Origin: Thiobacillus sp.
GTDB taxonomy: Bacteria > Pseudomonadota > Gammaproteobacteria > Burkholderiales > Thiobacillaceae
DNA length: 8,039 bases
Assembly: GCA_018780025.1 (NCBI GenBank)
Contig: JADMKH010000130.1
Location: forward strand, 1-8,039
Direction: 5' to 3'
The position numbers and the translations under genes were made by a program. Positions 1 to 6,127 of the stretch are shown here, in pieces. Every line of letters begins with the position of its first letter. Position 1 is the stretch's first letter. The notes beneath the pieces are model-generated. The model had not been told where the DNA came from. It saw only the letters and a list, made by a program, of their open reading frames with translations, and searched no databases.

Positions 1-302
1 TCGCTTTCGCGGGTGAGGCGATACAAATCCTGCAGGGTGGACAGGGCGCACACCTCGCCCGCGTCGGCGTTGCGCAGCGTGAGGCAGGTGCCGCAGGCGT
101 CGATCTTGCCGCCGCCATCGACCAGGTCCTGCATCGCCTGCGTCACGGCGAAATGTTCCGTGTCCAGCGATTCACTTTCGCCGCCTTTGCCTAGCAGGAA
201 CACATTGCCCGCATCACCCTGCCCCAGCGCGAATTTACCCAGACGAAAAGCATTCCACACCGTTTCCGGATCGTTCGAGCTGATGACGATGCCTAGTTTC
301 AT
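1..302 (-). CDS. DsrE family protein, C-terminus cut by window edge
   Basis: About 100 codons are visible; the gene runs off the left edge without a stop. The start (MKLGIVISSN) follows a good ribosome binding site, GGAGG, about six bases upstream. The N-terminal beta strand with 'SSNDPETVWNAFRLG', the 'VFLLGKGGE' strand and the 'IDACGTC' segment (Cys70, Cys73) are what I expect of the DsrE/DsrF-like fold; a third cysteine is Cys85. Proteins of this fold carry or relay sulfane sulfur on a conserved cysteine in the cytoplasm. The family is usually about 110 to 130 residues, so only a short tail should be missing. It is the last visible gene of the leftward sulfur operon, 23 bases after the secreted CxxC gene. 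Family assignment is fairly secure; a specific role (carrier, or part of a larger complex) is inference. Confidence 0.8.
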   Translation of the reverse strand, partial: MKLGIVISSNDPETVWNAFRLGKFALGQGDAGNVFLLGKGGESESLDTEHFAVTQAMQDLVDGGGKIDACGTCLTLRNADAGEVCALSTLQDLYRLTRES

Positions 303-325
303 AGTAGCCTCCGTTGACGAATGTT

Positions 326-763
326 TTATCGGGTTCCGGACAAAATCACAAACGCTATGCGCCCGGCGACGCTGCCGAGGGTCTCGCCAGGGTTGGGATT
401 GCCCACCCGAAACCACATGCCGGCAGCCTCGCCCTTGGCGTAAGGCGTACCGTTTTCCAGCATACCGGTTTCAACGATATGCACCCGTGTCGTCGCGAGA
501 AAATCGATCCGATAGCCTGCGGCATGCGCTGCCATTGCGTAGCCTTGTTTAATGGCGGAGATATCTTCGCGGCTCAACGTGCAGGTCTCGCACACTTCAA
601 CACGCAGTGCAGGAAGCAACTCGACCTGGGCAACAGGCTCGTCGCGCGGGGCTTGCGCCTGCTGCTGCATGCCCGCTTCCATGGGGCGGGCGGCCGCCAC
701 ATTCGCCAGGGCGAGCAGGGACGACAGCGCAAGAACGGCGGCAACGGTGCGGATTGGGGTCAT
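326..763 (-). CDS. Secreted CxxC protein of unknown family
   Basis: This 145-residue protein belongs to no family I recognise. The first ~25 residues form a Sec-type signal peptide (Arg5, then a hydrophobic core, then 'ANVAAA' before Arg-Pro), so the mature protein is probably periplasmic. A Gln/Ala/Pro-rich linker (about 28-45) leads to a compact domain with the motif 'VCETCTLSREDI' (Cys58, Cys61, the only cysteines) and a predicted alpha/beta region 'AISAIKQGYAMAAHAAGYRIDF'-like around residues 68-90. It ends with 'MWFRVGNPNPGETLG' and a hydrophobic strand. The start is supported by AGGAA a few bases upstream. It lies 11 bases after the transglutaminase-like gene and before the DsrE gene, so it is almost certainly co-transcribed. 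A periplasmic thiol/persulfide role via the CxxC pair is a guess. An upstream extension of this frame lies inside the neighbouring gene and is not credible. Confidence 0.75.
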   Translation of the reverse strand: MTPIRTVAAVLALSSLLALANVAAARPMEAGMQQQAQAPRDEPVAQVELLPALRVEVCETCTLSREDISAIKQGYAMAAHAAGYRIDFLATTRVHIVETGMLENGTPYAKGEAAGMWFRVGNPNPGETLGSVAGRIAFVILSGTR

Positions 764-774
764 GGCGGTTCCTT

Positions 775-1749
775 TTATTCGGGCGGACTGAACGGACGGG
801 CGAAGACGCTGTATCCCGGCGCGCCCGCCCCGATCCTGAGCGGCGTGCCGGTGGTCTCGGCATGGGGTGCGGTAAAGAAATTGAGCGGGCCTGCCGCCGC
901 CGGGGGCGCAAGCTGAAAATCGCGGGCGTGGTTGTAGGCGACCCAGTTGGCCTCGGCACCGCCCAGCAGATAGGCGTTGACCTCGCGTTGCAGCGCGTCG
1001 GGCACGCCTTCGTCGGCGAGCTTCAAGGCGTCGGCGGGGTCGGCCGGCACCCAGCCGACCCCGCCCAGATACACCTCGGCGCGGGTATGCAGCGCCTGGG
1101 TGACGTCGCCCGAGGCGCCCAGCGCGGGCGCGATCCCGGACGCCGCGACGCGGATGCCGAGCACGGTGCGCGCCGGCAACCCGGCGGCGCGGCACAAGGC
1201 CACCAGCAGCGAATTGATGTCGACGCACTTGCCGCAGAATTCTCCGGCCGCCAGCATCGCCGGCACATCACCCAGGCCGCACCAGGCGACATCGAAGCGG
1301 CGCTGGGCATGCGCCAGCACCCAGTCGTAGAGCGCGCGCAGCTTGTCCGCCGGCGTCGTCAGCCCCTGCGTGATCGATTCGGCGCGGGTGCGGATTGCGC
1401 CCTCGGCCGGCAGGTGCGCGCTCGCCGCCAGATAGCGGCGCGCGTCGTCGGGCAAGGGCGCGTCTGCGTCTGCCTGCGCGAGGTCGCAGGCCACCGCCCG
1501 CGTCTCCACCCGCGTGGTGACGCTCAATGTGGGATCGTCCTGCACGCCCGGCCAGCGCGCGAACAACATCGGCGCGCCATGCAGCGGATCGTGGTGGAGT
1601 GCAAGCTCGGCATGGTTGCCGCTGCTTTCCAGCGCAAGCCGGCGCTGCTGCGGGGTGTCCTGCGGCAGCGGCAGCCACAGGGCGAGATCGCAGAAGCGGC
1701 CCTGCAGCGCCAGCCGGAAAGTCAGATCGGTTTGCACGGTGGATGCCAT
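775..1749 (-). CDS. Transglutaminase-like (papain-fold) protein
   Basis: A 324-residue protein without signal peptide or membrane segment. Residues 1-115 look like the beta-rich N-terminal domain common in bacterial transglutaminase-like proteins ('LALWLPLPQDTPQQ', 'VTTRVETRAV'). The catalytic core follows: 'KLRALYDWVLAH' (137-147), then 'GEFCGKCVDINSLLVALCRAAGLPAR' around 169-194 with Cys175 as the likely nucleophile, then 'HTRAEVYLGGVGWVPADPAD' with His221 and Asp237 completing a Cys-His-Asp triad. Members of this superfamily act as proteases, transglutaminases or amidases; the substrate cannot be told from sequence. The catalytic cysteine sits in a CxxC (172/175), which may matter in a sulfur operon. 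Only one base separates it from the upstream rhodanese stop and the Shine-Dalgarno is weak, suggesting translational coupling. The superfamily call is strong; the function is unknown. Confidence 0.85.
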   Translation of the reverse strand: MASTVQTDLTFRLALQGRFCDLALWLPLPQDTPQQRRLALESSGNHAELALHHDPLHGAPMLFARWPGVQDDPTLSVTTRVETRAVACDLAQADADAPLPDDARRYLAASAHLPAEGAIRTRAESITQGLTTPADKLRALYDWVLAHAQRRFDVAWCGLGDVPAMLAAGEFCGKCVDINSLLVALCRAAGLPARTVLGIRVAASGIAPALGASGDVTQALHTRAEVYLGGVGWVPADPADALKLADEGVPDALQREVNAYLLGGAEANWVAYNHARDFQLAPPAAAGPLNFFTAPHAETTGTPLRIGAGAPGYSVFARPFSPPE

Positions 1750-1750
1750 A

Positions 1751-2221
1751 TCAATGTCCGGCCGGCCGGCTGGCGCGGGCGTGGGCGTCGAAGCCGCCCT
1801 TGGCTTTCCAGCCTTCGATGCCGTCCTGCAGCACCTTGACGTTGTCGTAGCCCAGCAGGCGCAGCGCGAACACGGCCTGGGCGGAGAGCGAGCCGGAGTT
1901 GCAATACATCACCACCATGCGGTCCTTCGGCAATTCGGCCCGGCGCGCCACCGCCTGGCGCCAGTCGATGTTGATCGCGCCGGGGATATGTTCCTTCGCA
2001 TACTGGGCGGCGTCGCGCGCATCGACGATGAAAACCTTCTTCCAGTCGTCCGCAGGAATCTGCTCGGGCCAGATCAGGCTGCTGCCGTATTCGGCAAAAT
2101 CCATGTAGCCGGAGAGCGCATCGACCACCACCGGATTTTCGTCCGACCATGCCGGCGCGGCCAGAACTGACAGGCCGGCAAACAAGGCGCCGAGTTTGAG
2201 CATGTGAAGGCTTTTGTTCAT
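1751..2221 (-). CDS. Secreted single-domain rhodanese (sulfurtransferase)
   Basis: A 156-residue protein with an N-terminal signal peptide (Lys3 and Lys9, hydrophobic core 'LGALFAGLSVLAAPAWS', cleavage probably after about residue 26), so it should act in the periplasm. The rhodanese domain spans about 40-150: 'VFIVDARDAAQYAKEHIPGAINI' (CH2A-like strand and the conserved HIPGA), then 'VMYCNSGSLSAQAVFAL' with the persulfide-forming Cys107 in the active-site loop CNSGSLS, then 'GYDNVKVLQDGIEGWKAKGG'. It moves sulfane sulfur from thiosulfate, polysulfide or persulfides to an acceptor. I chose Met at 2221 because AAGGTG lies about six bases upstream. An alternative ATG at 2236 overlaps the MFS stop in an ATGA but has no visible Shine-Dalgarno; it would add five residues (MKVST). 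Part of the leftward operon. Confidence 0.9.
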   Translation of the reverse strand: MNKSLHMLKLGALFAGLSVLAAPAWSDENPVVVDALSGYMDFAEYGSSLIWPEQIPADDWKKVFIVDARDAAQYAKEHIPGAINIDWRQAVARRAELPKDRMVVMYCNSGSLSAQAVFALRLLGYDNVKVLQDGIEGWKAKGGFDAHARASRPAGH

Positions 2222-2232
2222 GGTGGACACCT

Positions 2233-3540
2233 TCATTCGGCGGCCGGGTTGAGGCGCGGGTGAGTTTCCTCGCACACCAGCAGCACGATCAAGCCGGAAA
2301 CGAACATGGCGCCGGCGGTGAACCAGAAGCCCGCCTCGATGCCGCCAAAAATCGCCGCCACCGCGCCCAGCAACAGCGCACCGATGCCGTAGCCGAGATC
2401 GCGCCAAAAACGGTAAATACCTATCGCCGAGCCGCGCCAGTTGGGGTGGGCAATGTCGGATACGGCAGCAGACAAGGTCGGATACAGCAGCGCCATGCCA
2501 AAGCCCATCACCGCAGCAGCAAACGACCACCACAGCTCGCCTTCGCCCATCAATACCATCGCCACGCCGGCGCCGCACAACCACATGCCCCAGACGATGG
2601 GCTTACGGCGACCGATGCGGTCGGACCAATGGCCGGTGAGGAATTGCGAAATGCCCCAGACGAAGCCGTACACGCCCACCACCCAGCCGATGCCGGCGAG
2701 TGAAAGGCCATGCTGATAGAGGTAAACCGGGAAGAACACCCACACCAGCGCATCGACGAATTTTTCCACCAGGCCGGCCTGGCTGATCGACGCCAGACGC
2801 TTGTCGCGCCATGACATCAGGGTGAAGACTTCCCAGGTGCTGGGCTGAGCGGAGATGTTAGTGGGATAGCGTGGAGTCGGCCCGGTCATCAATCCTGCGG
2901 CATGTTTCTTACCTTCGGCAAGCGCCCACGGCAAGGTGTCTTTTATCCACAGCAGGGTAAACAGGCCTGCCAGGGCCACCACCACCAAACCAAAAATCAT
3001 CAGCCCTTCACGTGGGCCATAGGCAGTGGCCAGATAACCGGTGATCACACCCGCCACGGCGACTCCAAAGTAGCCGGAGAACTCGTTGATGCCGATGGTG
3101 AGGCCACGCTGATCGGCCGTGGTGAGGTCAAGCTTGGACGTCTGCGTCATCGACCAGGCCAGACCCTGGTTCACGCCCAGCAGCACCGTTGCCGCCACGA
3201 TCCAGCCCCAGCTGGGCGCATACATGATCATGAACGGGATCGGCACCGCGGCCAGCCAGCCGATGAACAGCACTTTCTTGCGACCGATGCGCTCGGACAG
3301 GCGACCTGCCACAAAATTAAGCGTGCCCTTGACGAAACCGAACGCGGTGACAAACGCCATCAGCATCATGAACGAGCCTTTGACCACGCCGAATTCGGTT
3401 TCGGCGAGCGCCGGCACCACGGTACGGAACATACCGATTGTGAGACCAACGAAAAACACCTGTATCAGCTGGTGGGAAAACTGCGCCAGGTTGTTGCGGA
3501 TGCCGTAGCGATACTCCGCCACCAGTTGGGATGCGGACAT
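2233..3540 (-). CDS. MFS transporter, 12-TM
   Basis: A 435-residue integral inner-membrane protein with about twelve hydrophobic segments and a central polar loop around residues 203-245. The major facilitator loop motif appears twice, as expected for the two six-helix halves: 'GRLSERIGRKK' (79-89) and 'GHWSDRIGRRK' (303-313). 'YPTLSAAVSDIAHPNWRGSAIGIYRFWRDLGYGIG' in the C-terminal half resembles drug/organic-anion exporters of the superfamily. Substrate cannot be read from the sequence. Its place between a persulfide-dioxygenase-like gene and a periplasmic rhodanese suggests movement of a sulfur compound (for example sulfite, thiosulfate or an organic thiol), but that is inference. Start ATG lies two bases after the upstream stop with a weak Shine-Dalgarno, again suggesting coupling. 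Confidence 0.9.
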   Translation of the reverse strand: MSASQLVAEYRYGIRNNLAQFSHQLIQVFFVGLTIGMFRTVVPALAETEFGVVKGSFMMLMAFVTAFGFVKGTLNFVAGRLSERIGRKKVLFIGWLAAVPIPFMIMYAPSWGWIVAATVLLGVNQGLAWSMTQTSKLDLTTADQRGLTIGINEFSGYFGVAVAGVITGYLATAYGPREGLMIFGLVVVALAGLFTLLWIKDTLPWALAEGKKHAAGLMTGPTPRYPTNISAQPSTWEVFTLMSWRDKRLASISQAGLVEKFVDALVWVFFPVYLYQHGLSLAGIGWVVGVYGFVWGISQFLTGHWSDRIGRRKPIVWGMWLCGAGVAMVLMGEGELWWSFAAAVMGFGMALLYPTLSAAVSDIAHPNWRGSAIGIYRFWRDLGYGIGALLLGAVAAIFGGIEAGFWFTAGAMFVSGLIVLLVCEETHPRLNPAAE

Positions 3541-3542
3541 GA

Positions 3543-4286
3543 TCAGTTACCCAGGTTGAATGCAACCATACGATCCATTTCCGCAGGACGCGGCGGAATC
3601 GATCCGGTGAGTTCGGTAATGAAAGCGTCCTTGTTCATCGACAACATCGGACTCCAGCGTTTTTCGAAGCCGATGGTCGACATCGGCTTGCCCGACATGC
3701 CTGCGCCGCAGGCACTGCCGGAGGTGTGGCCGGGATACAGCTCCACCTCGGGTGCCAGCGTAAGCAGCCGCTGGTGCACCGTGTCGTAGAGCTGACCGGC
3801 CATCTCGACTTCCTTGCCCGCCAGATCGGGGCGCCCTGCACTGCCCACAAACAGCGTGTCGCCGGTGAGCACAAACCACGGCGCCGCATCGTCAGCCGTC
3901 GCGCGGCGCTTGTCGGCCACAGTCAAACTGATGGAATCGGGCGTGTGGCCGGGGGTGTGCAGCACCTCGACGACGACATTGCCGACGTCGATGCGCTGGC
4001 CATCTTTCAGCGGCTCGAAAGGAAATTTCACGCGGCTGCTGTTCGATTCGTGCAGGCAATACAGCGCGCCGGTTTTTTCCGCCAGCGCGCGGCCGCCCGA
4101 AAAGTGGTCGGCATGCACATGGGTGTCGATCACGTGGGTGATTTTTACGTCCTGTTTGGCGGCTTCGTCGATGAACCACTGCTCATCGCCGAGCACCGGA
4201 TCGACAGCCACGCCGACATGGCAGGAACCGCAACCGAAGAAGTAGGACAGGGTGGCGTCTTTGGCCAGTAATTGACGGAAAAACAT
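3543..4286 (-). CDS. ETHE1-like metallo-beta-lactamase-fold hydrolase (probable persulfide dioxygenase)
   Basis: A 247-residue cytoplasmic protein with the full metal-binding set of the MBL fold: 'THVHADHFSGG' (His56, His58, Asp60, His61), 'HTPGHTPDS' (His114), 'TGDTLFVGSAGRPDL' (Asp143) and 'YPGHTSGSACG' (His187). 'GSAGRPDL' together with this layout places it with the ETHE1/persulfide dioxygenase and related glyoxalase-II-like proteins. Persulfide dioxygenases use a single Fe(II) to oxidise glutathione persulfide to sulfite. Length fits the family (about 240-250). The C-terminus 'GKPMSTIGFEKRWSPML' is typical of the subgroup found beside rhodaneses. Unusual is 'GCGSCHVG' at 18-25 near the N-terminus. 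The Shine-Dalgarno AAGGAG seven bases upstream is the strongest in the operon. It starts 36 bases after the regulator. A simple thiolesterase role cannot be excluded. Confidence 0.85.
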   Translation of the reverse strand: MFFRQLLAKDATLSYFFGCGSCHVGVAVDPVLGDEQWFIDEAAKQDVKITHVIDTHVHADHFSGGRALAEKTGALYCLHESNSSRVKFPFEPLKDGQRIDVGNVVVEVLHTPGHTPDSISLTVADKRRATADDAAPWFVLTGDTLFVGSAGRPDLAGKEVEMAGQLYDTVHQRLLTLAPEVELYPGHTSGSACGAGMSGKPMSTIGFEKRWSPMLSMNKDAFITELTGSIPPRPAEMDRMVAFNLGN

Positions 4287-4322
4287 GGAAGTCTCCTTGG
4301 TATGTAATGAATGAAAAAGGGA

Positions 4323-4985
4323 TCAGGCAGTGGTCAGCGGCAAACCCGCCGCCTGCCATTCGGCCGTGCCGTCGGCGATCTTCTGCGCGCGGTAGCCGTG
4401 TTCCTGTAGCAGCGCCACCGCCTCGGCCGACATCATGCAGAACGGCCCCCGGCAGTAGGCGACGATGTCCTTGTCGGCGGGCAACTCCTTGATGCGCTGA
4501 CGGATTTCGTCGAGCGGCATCGAGCGCGCAAACGGCAGATGGCCATTGTCGTATTCGGCGGCGGGGCGCACGTCAATCACCACCACGTCGCCGCGCCGCG
4601 CCTTGCTCATCAGCGAACGCCGGGTTTCGGCGTCGAGCTTTTCCGGCGCAGAAAAAATGCCGTCCATCGCCACCTTGAGCTCGACCAGGTGTTCTTCGGC
4701 CACCGTGCGCAGCTTGACCCACAGCGCGCTGACGTCCTCGCCGGACAGTCGATAGGCGATAAAGCGCCCATCGCGCTCCGCCACCACCAGCCGCGCCGCC
4801 TTCAACACCTTGAGGTGCGCGCTCGCCAGTTTGATGTCGATGCCGGCCTCTGCAGCCAGGGCGTCCACGGTTTTCTCGCCCTGCGCCAGCAGTTCCAGCA
4901 ACTCCAGCCGCTTGGGGCTGGAAACCGCCTTGCCGATGCGGGCGACTTCTTCGGAAAGCAGGTCTTTGGCTTTGCGCTTGTCCAT
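4323..4985 (-). CDS. ArsR-family winged-helix regulator fused to a rhodanese domain
   Basis: A 220-residue fusion. Residues 1-95 are an ArsR/SmtB winged helix-turn-helix: 'ISSPKRLELLELL'-type helix (21-33), 'TVDALAAEAGIDIKLASAHLKVLKAARLV' (39-67) as the DNA-reading helices, then the wing 'ERDGRFIAYRL'. After a helical linker, residues about 120-215 are a rhodanese domain: 'VVVIDVRPAAEYDNGHLPFARSMPL', 'IVAYCRGPFCMMSAEAVALL' with active-site Cys178, and 'GYRAQKIADGTAEWQAAGLP'. The only cysteines are Cys178 and Cys183, both in the rhodanese active-site region, so sensing through metal-type cysteines in the DNA-binding domain is ruled out. I chose ATG at 4985 (MDKRKAK) because relatives begin this way and the palindrome then lies upstream of it; an in-frame ATG at 4994 and a TTG at 5021 are alternatives. 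Likely represses its own operon until sulfane sulfur modifies it. Confidence 0.9.
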   Translation of the reverse strand: MDKRKAKDLLSEEVARIGKAVSSPKRLELLELLAQGEKTVDALAAEAGIDIKLASAHLKVLKAARLVVAERDGRFIAYRLSGEDVSALWVKLRTVAEEHLVELKVAMDGIFSAPEKLDAETRRSLMSKARRGDVVVIDVRPAAEYDNGHLPFARSMPLDEIRQRIKELPADKDIVAYCRGPFCMMSAEAVALLQEHGYRAQKIADGTAEWQAAGLPLTTA

Positions 4986-4992
4986 AAAACGC

Positions 4993-5008
4993 ATATTCCA
5001 ACGAATAT
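4993..5008. promoter_or_regulatory. Perfect palindrome, probable operator of the ArsR-rhodanese regulator
   Basis: ATATTC-CAAC-GAATAT is a perfect inverted repeat (six-base arms, four-base centre) ending eight bases before the chosen regulator start. On the minus strand a possible -10 element TAATAT (5005-5010) overlaps it, with a poor -35 TGCAAA (5028-5033) seventeen bases away. Repression by binding across the -10 and start of transcription would fit ArsR-family autoregulation. An additional GAAT half site follows at 5011-5014. The palindrome is seen; the operator role is inferred. Confidence 0.6.
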
Positions 5009-5055
5009 TAGAATAATGCAAGCACTATTTGCACGCAGAAAGGCAACGAAACGGG

Positions 5056-5072
5056 CTGAATGTCGTATTCAG
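5056..5072. repeat. Perfect inverted repeat upstream of the regulator (first of two)
   Basis: CTGAAT-GTCGT-ATTCAG, six-base arms around five bases, about 70 bases upstream of the regulator start. It shares the GAAT/ATTC half-site core with the palindrome at 4993-5008, so it may be a second binding site for the same regulator. Confidence 0.45.
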
Positions 5073-5098
5073 ACGACACGTGCGCTGCTTCGCCCTTA

Positions 5099-5119
5099 CG
5101 GATTTCCAGGCGAAATCCG
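5099..5119. repeat. Perfect 8-base hairpin upstream of the regulator (second of two)
   Basis: CGGATTTC-CAGGC-GAAATCCG, perfect eight-base arms with a five-base loop. No T-run follows on either strand, so it is not a standard terminator. It could be a protein-binding site or a structured transcript element. Role unknown. Confidence 0.45.
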
Positions 5120-5634
5120 GCATCCTGTTGATTCAATATGACTTTATTCATTTTTCTCAAGCCCTGCACCAAGACGGTAATGCTTCCCAGCAGCGCCGCA
5201 CAACAGACCCAAGGTGAACACGCTGTTTGGGTGGGTCGTTGCATTCCCGGCTTGCTGGCGGTTCCCCCACAGCAGGTATTTGCGGCGCCACACACCAGGC
5301 CCGGGCCGACGCCAGGATCACCAAGACACTGTAATTAATAGGTTTTACCGGATTGCTGAAATGTCTGATGGTGCGGCCGATGGGCCATCGCCCGCATCGG
5401 CTGATTTCGTTTTCGGCATGCAGAAAAGCCCGGCGTCTTTTTTTCGCATGACACGCGATCTGCTTCCTGGAAAATCGCTTGCAGAAGACATAAATATCAA
5501 ATTAAAACAACAACTTGAAAAACCGCTCCCTATACGTTGCTCTCTGGCGACAAAATCGGGGGTGTTTATTCCGCCCCCTAGCAGCCCCGCCGCCGGAAAT
5601 ACCCTATCCATATGATTTTACTGAAATAAAAACG

Positions 5635-5661
5635 CCTGGCACGGACATCGCTATAGCCAGG
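5635..5661. repeat. Inverted repeat upstream of the EF-hand gene
   Basis: CCTGGC and GCCAGG are separated by 15 bases, about 60 bases before the EF-hand start. Just downstream come an AT-rich tract with a run of seven T (5685-5695 region) and then the ribosome binding site. It may be an operator or a weak terminator of anything entering from the left. The arms are short, so chance is possible. Confidence 0.3.
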
Positions 5662-5720
5662 TCAGGGTGCAGTTATTGCATTCGATTTTTTTAATTTCAT
5701 TTCAGCATAGGAGATAGACC

Positions 5721-6026
5721 ATGAACACGAAGTTTCCCCATTCCGGCTTATTGAAACTGACCCTGGCAGGAGCGATCAGCGCGTTCGCACTTTCGCATGC
5801 TATCGCGGCCGAGCCGGCCACGTCGCCATCGACGGATTTAAGTTCATTCGACAGCAACAAGGATGGCTCGGTAAGCCAGCAAGAGTATTTGGCGAAAGGC
5901 GGCCAGAAGCAAGGTTTCAAGGCTGGCGATAGCAACGGCGACGGCAAGCTGGACAGCAGTGAATTAAGCAAGGCCATCGCTGCCGAGATGGGCATTTCAC
6001 CGTCCCCCAGTCCGTCCGCTAACTAA
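5721..6026 (+). CDS. Small exported EF-hand protein
   Basis: A 101-residue protein. Residues 1-30 are a Sec signal peptide (Lys4, Lys12, hydrophobic 'LTLAGAISAFALSHAIAA', cleavage probably before Glu31). The mature part has two canonical twelve-residue calcium-binding loops: DSNKDGSVSQQE (44-55) and DSNGDGKLDSSE (70-81), each with Asp at 1, Asn at 3, Asp at 5, Gly at 6 and Glu at 12. One EF-hand pair is therefore nearly the whole mature protein, followed by a short Ser/Pro tail. It probably binds calcium in the periplasm or outside the cell; partner and role are unknown. The start is supported by GGAG about eight bases upstream (ATAGGAGATAGACC). It stands alone on its strand, with about 700 gene-free bases before it and a convergent gene after it. 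Confidence 0.88.
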   Translation: MNTKFPHSGLLKLTLAGAISAFALSHAIAAEPATSPSTDLSSFDSNKDGSVSQQEYLAKGGQKQGFKAGDSNGDGKLDSSELSKAIAAEMGISPSPSPSAN

Positions 6027-6127
6027 GCAAGGAAGCGCGATCCGTACATTCCGCTCGCCCTGAGCCCAGCGCCCTAATCCAGCCGAGTGGGCGAAAGGCA
6101 CGGCATGCAGGATTGCGAACAAAGGGT

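Larger units (their letters stand above)
5009..5720. other. Long intergenic region without a supported gene
   Basis: About 700 bases between the regulator and the EF-hand gene. No reading frame here shows a family signature. The best plus-strand frame is 5361-5615 (84 codons, MSDGAADGPS...), ending in 'SLAEDINIKLKQQLEKPLPIR' and a Pro/Ser-rich tail; it lacks a Shine-Dalgarno and I do not call it. A minus-strand 47-codon frame (5008-5151, MNKVILNQQD...) ends inside the operator palindrome and is also unconvincing. Base composition changes along the region: GC-rich at 5210-5320, AT-rich at 5480-5520 and 5680-5700. It must contain the promoter of the EF-hand gene and the upstream control region of the leftward operon. 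It could also be the scar of a lost gene. Confidence 0.6.

Noticed and set aside
326..1228. Long minus-strand frame extending the secreted CxxC gene far upstream.
   Set aside because: The upstream part is Arg/Ala/Gly-rich and lies wholly within the transglutaminase-like gene in another frame. A signal peptide and ribosome binding site support the ATG at 763.
607..1839. A 410-codon plus-strand frame.
   Set aside because: It is antisense to three well-supported genes, has the Arg/Gly-rich look of a GC-rich shadow frame, and no family signature.
2902..3789. A 295-codon plus-strand frame.
   Set aside because: His/Gln/Arg-rich antisense shadow of the MFS and MBL genes.
3543..4286. CxxCH at residues 19-23 of the MBL protein as a heme c attachment site.
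   Set aside because: The protein has no signal peptide and its fold is a cytoplasmic metallohydrolase; cytochrome c maturation occurs in the periplasm. The motif is better read as a free cysteine pair.
5008..5151. A 47-codon minus-strand frame (MNKVILNQQD...) directly before the regulator.
   Set aside because: Weak ribosome binding site, no recognised family, and its stop falls in the operator/promoter of the next gene.
5298..5307. GGCCCGGGCC palindrome.
   Set aside because: A ten-base GC palindrome is expected by chance in a GC-rich segment, with no supporting context.
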